This document shows positions 57,946-64,000 of a DNA stretch of 64,000 bases, piece after piece (the stretch's first letter is position 1; the number at the start of each line of letters is the position of its first letter). The stretch is from assembly GCA_028641055.1 (NCBI GenBank), contig CM054060.1, positions 205,182,445-205,246,444 of the forward strand. Direction: 5' to 3'. The translations under genes were made by a program, and so were the position numbers. The notes beneath the pieces are model-generated. The model had not been told where the DNA came from. It worked only from the letters and a program-made list of their open reading frames with translations, and did no database searches. This stretch comes from Alopecurus myosuroides. Lineage: Eukaryota; Streptophyta; Magnoliopsida; Poales; Poaceae.

Positions 57946-58097
57946 CCACAATCAACATAGATGCCAGCAACATGACCAACATGGTGGCACAGGCTGCAGG
58001 TATGTTGGTGCCTCCGCACACCAGCAATGGAAGTGGTAGGGACGATTCACCGGCAGTGGTGGCTAGCAGCCCCTTTGTCACTATCACGCCCGCCCCC

Positions 58098-58260
58098 GGT
58101 GGACCGTCGATGTTAGTTCTGCCCGCCGCGGCCGGCTCCGGTGGTCCTTAGATGTTAGCCGTGCCTGGCGCGGCCGCCGCTGGTGGTCCTTGACATTAGA
58201 CGTGCTCGATACGCTCGTCTCCTATGGTCTGTCGACGTTAGCCAAGCTCGACGCCCTCAC
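58098..58260 (+). repeat. Degenerate tandem repeat of about 40-45 bp
   Basis: Units begin GGTGGACCGTCGATGTTAG, GGTGGTCCTTAGATGTTAG, GGTGGTCCTTGACATTAG and TATGGTCTGTCGACGTTAG. In the first unit the frame reads GGPSMLVLPAAAGS, so it began as a coding repeat. Confidence 0.65.
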
Positions 58261-58454
58261 GGTAATTAATTTATTGTCTCAAGTCGTAGCAAGTTAATTA
58301 GTTCAATATCGCCCCTCCTCTCTGACCTAGCCATGTTTTTGCAGACTGATGCGACAGGATGACCTTCATGCTAAAAGTGGGCAACAAGTTGAAGGATGTT
58401 CAGAAGGGGAGCATCCTGCAACCACTCTTCTATAACTACCATTTCAGAGATATA

Positions 58455-58535
58455 ATCCCTCCGTTCCACAATGTAAGTCTTTTTAGCAAGCTAGTTTAGC
58501 TTGCTCGAAAGGCTTACATTATGGAACGGAGGTAG
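58455..58535. mobile_element. Stowaway MITE (81 bp) with TA target duplication
   Basis: Ends ATCCCTCCGTTCCACAATGT and, inverted, ACTACCTCCGTTCCATAATG, the Stowaway CTCCCTCCGTTCC signature. TA lies at 58453-58454 and 58536-58537. The centre is a near-perfect palindrome (GCAAGCTAGTTTAGCTTGC), so the whole element can fold into one hairpin. Confidence 0.9.
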
Positions 58536-58567
58536 TACAAGATAGCGAGCATCGAGTTTAGGTCGAT

Positions 58568-60366
58568 ATGGTGTTATTGGGATGCCAGGACTTGTATCCT
58601 CCAGATCAACCATCGGATGCCGATAACGAGCTAAATCTAGGACGACTCAACAACCATATCTTGCTATGGCCAAAAGCACTTATTCGGCTGAAGACCACCT
58701 CCGGGTCGGTGGCAAGCAAAGGCAAGGTCACTCCACCGGTTGCTCCTGCAGCAAGCCAACAAGACAGGCTTGTCCCTCCACTGGTTGCACCTCGGTAAGC
58801 GACCATGACAGGGTCCTCCCTCCACCGGTTGCGCCTACATCAAGCTATCAAGAAGGTTCCTCCCTCCACCGGTTGATGATCCTCCTCCCGAGCCCGAGAC
58901 ACATGACAAATACATGTATTTGAATATTGATCTGACTCCCATCGATGATTTCATCAATAAGTTAGACGGAGAAGATTCTCCTCATGAATTACCCACCAGA
59001 AACCTTAATATCCTGAAGAAGAAGCTGGCATTTTCCCAATAAACTCTTGAGGAGGACACAACTACCGCAATTACTGCTCCTCCACAAGATATGGTTACCC
59101 CGAATACACTCCGTGCTACAGCCGAGGAGGCGATAATACAACGCAGCACTCCCGTGTGCTTGAGAAAGAAGAGGAATCGGAAGAGGCTGGCCAACAAGAA
59201 GAAGAAAAGGGGTGCCTCTTCCTCTAATAGCCAGCCATCGGCCGCTCGGGTTCTGGACATGTTGCCGCCCGCCGTCCCGTGGAGGAAGCTATATTAGATA
59301 GGTAAGATGATTCTGCCGCCACGGGTTGTCAATGTCATCGGTGGTGACATGACGAGCATCCATGACGGAAATTTGAGGCTGGAGACGAAACTTCTCTCAA
59401 TGAGACATCCCTCGTACCCGATCTATGTGGTCAAGGTGCCATGATCCTTGGAATTTGTGGATACAAACCCCGCGGAGGTGTTCTTCATTAGATATGAAGA
59501 CATATTTAGGTTCTTCCACTTGGGAGTGCTCGACCCAAGCATTGTCTGCCTGATATCACTCAGCATGGTGCACGATATCTCCATGGAGAATACCCCGAGC
59601 GTCACCATAATGGACCCCTTCTACATGGTTGAGGACTTCTTGGTGCCACCCGGGGACCAGATTATTTTCACAAAGTATATCAGGGAATTTTGATAGACAA
59701 TAAGCATAAGAACGGTGTTCTCATGCCATACTCTCGCCAGTAAGTATTTCTTCGCTACCCAACATTAAATTATTTCCAAAATCTCCTTAATATCCGAGGA
59801 TGATGGTTTGTTCGAAATGTTTTGCGTAGAGGAGGAGGCTGCACCATCATCGCCATGGAACCGCATTGGTCGCAATTGATTTATCTCGATGCGGGTAGGG
59901 CGGTGCCAAAATACTACAGCAACATCAAGGCTATTCTTAATAGTGCCCTCAATGGCTTCGCCTCCGAGTTAGGACAGCCCCTCAAAAAATAAAAAAATAG
60001 TCTGAGGCGCCTACGCGTGCAACCACCTAATCTGTGGGAGAAAGTGGGTTGGAAGCTTGGTATGCCATCCTTCAGATGAGGGAGTACGTAAGGGATGCAC
60101 CAGACCTATTGTTGCCAACTGGTCTTCAAAACAAGAACACAAACATGGCGGACACCACCGAGGAAAATGTGAGAGATGAGTTCAATCGCATGTAGCGGAG
60201 GATCTGCATGATACTCAAGTCGGATGTCATCACTCGGGGTGGCTTGTGCTTCTACGGCCACGCACCACAGAGTAAACGTGAAATCGAAACCCGCCTACTT
60301 GCGCAACATGACATCAGTACATTTAACACACTCGAGGGCATTCATCCCTCCCCGCCGAAACCCTAG
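58568..60366 (+). pseudogene. CACTA-associated gene with Ulp1-like cysteine protease domain, decayed
   Basis: Chained plus-strand frames with stops. The N-terminal Pro-rich repeat (58730-58870) is followed by an Arg/Lys-rich stretch (59155-59215). The part known from grass CACTA-linked Ulp1-like proteins then runs: LEFVDTNPAEVFFIRYEDIF (59448), SIVCLISLSMVHDIS, VTIMDPFYMVEDFLVP, DQIIFTKYIREF, GGCTIIAMEPHWSQLIYLD (59835, the His and Asp expected for a Ulp1 catalytic pair), then MREYVRDAPDLLLPTG (60077) and GLCFYGHAPQSKREIETRLL (60242). The catalytic Cys region near 60010-60060 is damaged. The family is thought to act on SUMO- or ubiquitin-like tags. This copy cannot. Confidence 0.7.
58730..58875 (+). 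repeat. Tandem repeat, about 45 bp, 3.3 units, coding for a Pro-rich motif
   Basis: CTCCACCGGTTGCTCCTGCA, CTCCACTGGTTGCACCTCGG, CTCCACCGGTTGCGCCTACA and CTCCACCGGTTGATG start the successive units. The reading is PPVAPAxSQQ-like. Confidence 0.75.
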
Positions 60367-60479
60367 GGTGGATAGAATGTTAGTCTAAAACTAATGCTTT
60401 TCTTTCCAATGCATGTTATCTAATGAACTTGCTCTCGAAGAGTGGTATGAGGTTCTAACACTGGGGGCTAACCACACTT
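60367..60479. other. Junction between the CACTA gene and the LTR-like fragment
   Basis: Short AT-rich stretch with nothing recognised. The boundary of the following LTR-like sequence is not defined. Confidence 0.3.
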
Positions 60480-60850
60480 CCTACACCTATCGAGAGGCTT
60501 CGCGAGGAAAGCTTGGGATCGGCAACAATGGCGACATAGGGAGTTTACCTAGGTTCAGGCCACCTTGTGGTGTAAAACCCTACTCCTGCTTGTGTGATGG
60601 ATTGCACTGCTGTAGTTACATTAAAAGATGCAAGCTTGTGCTTGGGTCATACTAGGAGGGCTCGGAATGAATTGAGCTCTCCCTTCTACGGGGGCCAAGG
60701 GGCTCCCCTTATACCGGTGTTTGGACCTCCTTCCCGCTCATTATGGGCGGGAAAGGGCTACCACAAGTTGCCAAAGTGGAGACAATGCATGCATCCATGA
60801 CAGAGTAGTGGGGACATCCGATGACGTTCCCTCCGTCTTGTGGCGCCATC
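60480..60850 (-). repeat. Fragment resembling the LTR of a Tat-type element (E)
   Basis: The order of phrases parallels the start of element C's LTR on plus: GGCGACATAGGGAGTTTACC, CCAGG-like TAGGTTCAGGCC, TGTAAAACCCTACTCCTG (C has AACACCCCTACTCCT), and CCCCTTATACCGGTG (C has CCTTATATACCGGTG at the TATA position). No clean TG start, PPT or target duplication is seen, so it is probably truncated. Confidence 0.45.
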
Positions 60851-60884
60851 TTGGTCTCCTTGCACAAAAGAGGAAGTCCTAGGA

Positions 60885-61869
60885 TGGCGCTTTGGTGCGG
60901 ACAGCTGTCGCCCTCGCTTTATACATGGAAACGGCAACTGCCGCCAAAGCGACTCTGCGGCTCTGCGCCTTCTCCGTCAGCGCAGAGCGGGAGCGCCTTG
61001 AGACCATGGAATCGGGAGTGTAGGAAGTGTAGGAACGCACCCAATGCAACATTGATGCCTGCAACACCTGACTTGCCGTGAAAAATGCCGAGCGGGAGGA
61101 AGGGATCAAGAAACAGGTCGATGCTGGCCGCACGACCATCCGCAAGGAGCTCCTCAAGGAGTTTGACCAGAAAACCAAGAATCAAGAGGCTAAGTTTGTC
61201 CAGCAGCAAGGGGAGATGGATAAGAAGATTGATGGCCTCGAGAAGGATTTATGCCGGATCCGCCGGGAGCATGACGGTGAGAGGAGAGCAAAGGAGAGTG
61301 CGGACAAAGAGACTGCGGGCTACCAAGCTAACCTACTCGCCCTGTAGGGATAGATCGCTCCGCTCGTCGAGGAAGGCGAGGTGCTCCGGGCCTCCGCCAG
61401 GCAGGCACGGGTACTAACATGCCAGTTTGAGGGGTTGTTTCGCCAAGCGGTTCGCAGCGCCCACGCTATCGCTGACCGCCTGCACGTCGAAATGCCGGAA
61501 CTCCCGCTCGAGTACGATGGCGCTGGCCGCGTCCACTACTTCTCGCAATTCCATACCACGTACAAGGAGAAGGTCCATGATTTGAATGGCGTCCTAAACG
61601 AGAAGAACCGCTAGCTTCCGTTGGTGGCTGTCACCCATGACTTCTCCCAACTTCTCTGCGCTGATCTCCTCTTCAACTTCAGCAAGCTGTCGGTGCCGAT
61701 CCCTCATGATCTCCAGGAAACTCTCCGATGTAGGGTGCACGCGGATGTGATTTCCTTCAACGAGGCATTCAACCCTCTGAAAGTCCCGAAGCAGCCCGCT
61801 GGTGCGGGCGAAGCAGGAGCATCTGGTGGTGATGTAGAAGACTCCGAGGGCCACCATTCTTCTGCTTGA
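60885..61869 (+). pseudogene. Element E antisense-gene fragment: coiled-coil C-terminal exons
   Basis: Plus-strand frames with stops: ATAAKATLRLCAFSVSAERE and KNAEREEGIKKQVDAGRTTI (60940-61140), strongly heptad-like (FDQKTKNQEAKFVQQQGEMD), then ASARQARVLTCQFEGLFRQA, DRLHVEMPELPLEYDGAGRV, and a tail VHADVISFNEAFNPL ending at 61869 in an Asp/Glu/Ser-rich stretch. The architecture (coiled coil, then a conserved helical block, then an acidic end) is that of the C-terminal half of the antisense genes of A-C. The N-terminal PF04195-like part is missing. Confidence 0.5.
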
Positions 61870-62294
61870 GTGGTAGCTTCGTGTTACTAGTGTCCATGGC
61901 AGAAAATAGGTGAACAATTATAAATGTTATGAGTAGGCTGTTATGGGATCTTCATTATTATGTTTTTGTATGTGTTTCTGGATATTATTTTGTGGGAGGG
62001 ACTTAGCTTTTGTGTGGTGGATTCCTTTGTCGAGGTAGTTCCTAAGCGGGATCCTTCGAGAGACCTCACTTGCGTCCCTTGTGAAGGACTTCTTGTTTTT
62101 ACCCCTTACGGGGATATCTTCAGGCTCCTTATAACGGGCTGCACACTTGCTCCCAGTGAATGTGACTACCTGAAATCATTTGTGTTTTTGACAGGGGTGC
62201 ACGTTTGGCTGATCCTTCGTGAGCATCTCGCAAGGAAAATTGTGGCAAAAAACTTGGCGAGGTGTTGTGTACAGTAGCGCGCCGTGCACATACA
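61870..62294. other. Sequence downstream of the E antisense fragment
   Basis: AT-rich, with no convincing coding frame. By analogy with A-C it would be the spacer toward pol of E, which is cut by the LTR of element D at 62300. Confidence 0.35.
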
Positions 62295-62299
62295 CCGTC

Positions 62300-62776
62300 T
62301 GTCGTGGGATTATCACGGCAGACGTTACCGGGGGTAACGGATCTTGGGGCAAGACGACACAGGTGTTTGGGAGAGGGTTTAGCTCAGAGGAAAACATGGT
62401 GGAAATCGATCTGGTAGCCGGCAATCAAATTCGCCGAGTCTCCGATCTTGATATAATAACTCAACTCTGGGGTTACACTGGATGCTCGATATCAAGCGAT
62501 ATTGCTAGGGTTCTTGGATCTCTCCAAACTAGACGTAGGGGTCGGTTTATAAAGCATCGTACCCTACTGACTTGCCCTCCAAGGCGCACCCTGAATCCTA
62601 CCCGAACACTGCTTACAAACCCTAGCTTTCCTTATCGCAACCCACAATCCGGGTTGCGAGGCCTACAAACTTTGGGCCTTCCAGAAGTTTCATTATCCTT
62701 AGCCGGATCCTGCGCCGTGTCCCTTGGGCCGGGTTACACCTTGGAGTTGGCCTACCGGGTTATTATCCCCCCATCA
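62300..62776 (-). repeat. Element D 3' LTR (Tat-lineage, minus strand, runs off the right edge)
   Basis: 477 bp. Plus strand TGTCGTGGGATTATCACGG to TTATTATCCCCCCATCA. The next bases GTAGTCCCCAGAATAGC are a polypurine tract on minus, compared with TTAGTCCCCGAAGC beside C's LTR. Minus-strand TATA at about 62546-62553 (CTTTATAAACC). An ATG at 62397 (MFSSELNPLP) stays open to the LTR end (IIPRQ), as in A, B and C. Flanking CCGTC (62295-62299) may be the left target duplication. The partner is outside the window. Confidence 0.78.
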
Positions 62777-63140
62777 GTAGTCCCCAGAATAGCTTGGGCT
62801 TCACGGATCCTTCCTTGAAGCACTGGCTATTCCCTGCAAAAATATCAAACGCACAAGTGTAGGAAGGCTGGGTTAAAGCGCTTTGTTGTGTAGCTAGGCT
62901 TAACTCCATGGCAGCCATATAGTAACCCGGTTTTCCCTCCAGATACTTTGCTTAACTTTCCCGGTTTTAATCTTTGATAAAATGCCAAAACTCCATACTT
63001 TGCTCGATAGTTGATCCTGATACCCCGGAGAGGATCTCTTGCTCAGTGTTTGAAGCGCATCTCGCAAACTTCGAACAGGTAGCTGCTACCCCGTAATTTC
63101 CGGGTCCCGCCCGTTGGACTGAGTTTTTCCACCCGAGCCA
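62777..63140. other. Element D region between 3' LTR and antisense promoter
   Basis: Non-coding. Polypurine tract at its left end. No gene seen. Confidence 0.45.
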
Positions 63141-63141
63141 T

Positions 63142-63150
63142 TATAAATAG
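63142..63150 (+). promoter_or_regulatory. TATA box of element D antisense gene
   Basis: TATAAATAG in GAGCCATTATAAATAGACCC. The same nonamer is found at the equivalent place in B (15352-15360) and, with one change, in A. Confidence 0.7.
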
Positions 63151-63174
63151 ACCCTTAGGGATAACCCTAACCCC

Positions 63175-64000
63175 AACGGCTCACTTTCCCCCATTTCTCT
63201 TCCTTCCTCCGTGCGCAAGCCCACAGAGCGCCATTACGGAAACCTCACGCGCATCACCGGAGCCCATCTGTCGCCGGCTGCGCTCCGCCACTGCGCGCTC
63301 CGCCCCACTGCCAAGATCCGCCGCCAGGCCTCCGACCTGCCCGCCGGGAATCGCGAAGGGACACCAGGATTGCGCCATCTGCCTCCGCAAAGCTTCACTC
63401 AGATCTCCTCCAGTAAGTCTCTTGCATCCATTAATTTGCCCTTGCAATTTCTTGATTTCACCTCAGATTAGATCTAAATCGACCCGCCAATGACTTCTCG
63501 GCCACGCCGAATTAGGTTGCTAGTATTCTTTCTAGCTCGCCCAATAGATAAGATATAGACTTCAATTCACTCTCCTACTACCTGCAATCATTAATTTCGC
63601 CACAAATCTGAAAATGGAATTTCCAATCCGGGCTCTGGCCGTCCAAATTTTCCGCCCTTGCTTCTATCAGCCGGAAGAATCCTCCTTTTCCGGTTCTTTT
63701 GCTCGTGATAGACGTACGGGCAACCATCCATCATCCCCAGATGTTTATTAATACATAAACCTCCATAGCTTTTATAACAATACATGATACCCGGATAGTT
63801 TGTACCTCATTCCGCAAAGTGATACCCGGATAATATCCAGCTTCCATGTTGTCTTGATATCGCTTATCAGTACTCGACCGACTGACAGCTTCCGAGTCTC
63901 ATTCCTCATGTTCTTCTACTTGATGCTTTACAGGTTAACCCCATGGCACCCAAGAAGCAGGGGAAGCAGCTGACCAAGGTCAAGACTACAAACTCCATAT
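63175..64000 (+). CDS. Element D antisense gene, 5' end (partial; cut by window edge)
   Basis: A non-coding first exon (about 63175-63412) with a GC-rich CT-containing leader ends CCA|GTAAGTC. An intron of 521 bases ends TTTACAG at 63933. The second exon begins with a short leader and ATG at 63943 (MAPKKQGKQLTKVKTTNS), open to the window end. The position, own TATA box and strand match the antisense genes of A-C. The PF04195-like part would lie beyond the window. The exon model is inferred from splice consensus only. Confidence 0.5.

Noticed and set aside
1..64000. Bacterial-type systems, CRISPR arrays, tRNA or rRNA genes, host protein-coding genes
   Set aside because: No evidence seen. The repeats found are LTRs, subterminal motifs and minisatellites, and all recognisable proteins are from transposable elements.

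Overview
This is plant nuclear DNA, almost certainly from a grass (Poaceae). It consists almost entirely of nested transposable elements. The grass call rests on Tat-lineage Ty3/gypsy elements carrying a spliced antisense gene, a CRM-lineage centromeric chromovirus whose LTR begins TGATGAGGACATCCC, CACTA transposon genes and a Stowaway MITE. No ordinary host gene, tRNA, rRNA or CRISPR array was found.

Layout. (A) 1-21327: a plus-strand Tat-lineage element cut by the left edge. It has decayed pol (1-3078), a decayed antisense gene (3692-6439, continuing at 16307-16751) and a 3' LTR (17282-17795, continuing at 21283-21327). (B) 6440-16306: a complete, young Tat element inserted in A's antisense gene, with a perfect CTCCT target duplication and two 552-bp LTRs differing at about three positions. 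B lost RNase H and integrase but keeps a six-exon antisense gene whose splice model is open throughout (831 aa). A 3.48-kb solo LTR (17796-21277) splits the last 45 bases off A's 3' LTR. The stretch 21333-25880 holds a decayed gag-like region, a CACTA TNP2 transposase fragment and CACTA-type subterminal repeats.

(C) 26295-55405: a third Tat element on the minus strand, 29 kb long because of nested insertions, with target duplication TCGTC. Inside its integrase gene lies a minus-strand CRM element (34858-48765, target duplication CTTCT). Inside the CRM gag lies a 6.1-kb LTR-like element (39418-45508, target duplication CTAGG). LTR divergence judged by eye (C about 5-6 %, CRM about 2 %, B about 0.5 %) agrees with the order of nesting.

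Right of C, 55411-60366 carries decayed CACTA-associated genes: a TNPA-like ORF and a Ulp1-protease-like gene. It also holds a short Stowaway MITE and two tandem repeats. The window ends with a truncated Tat-type fragment (E, about 60480-61869) and the 3' LTR plus antisense-gene start of a further Tat element (D, 62300 to the end).

The recurring theme is the Tat element with two opposed transcription units. Gag-pol is driven from the LTR, and its reading frame already starts inside the LTR. An antisense, intron-containing gene with its own TATAAATAG-type promoter sits next to the 3' LTR. Four elements (A, B, C, D) show this design.
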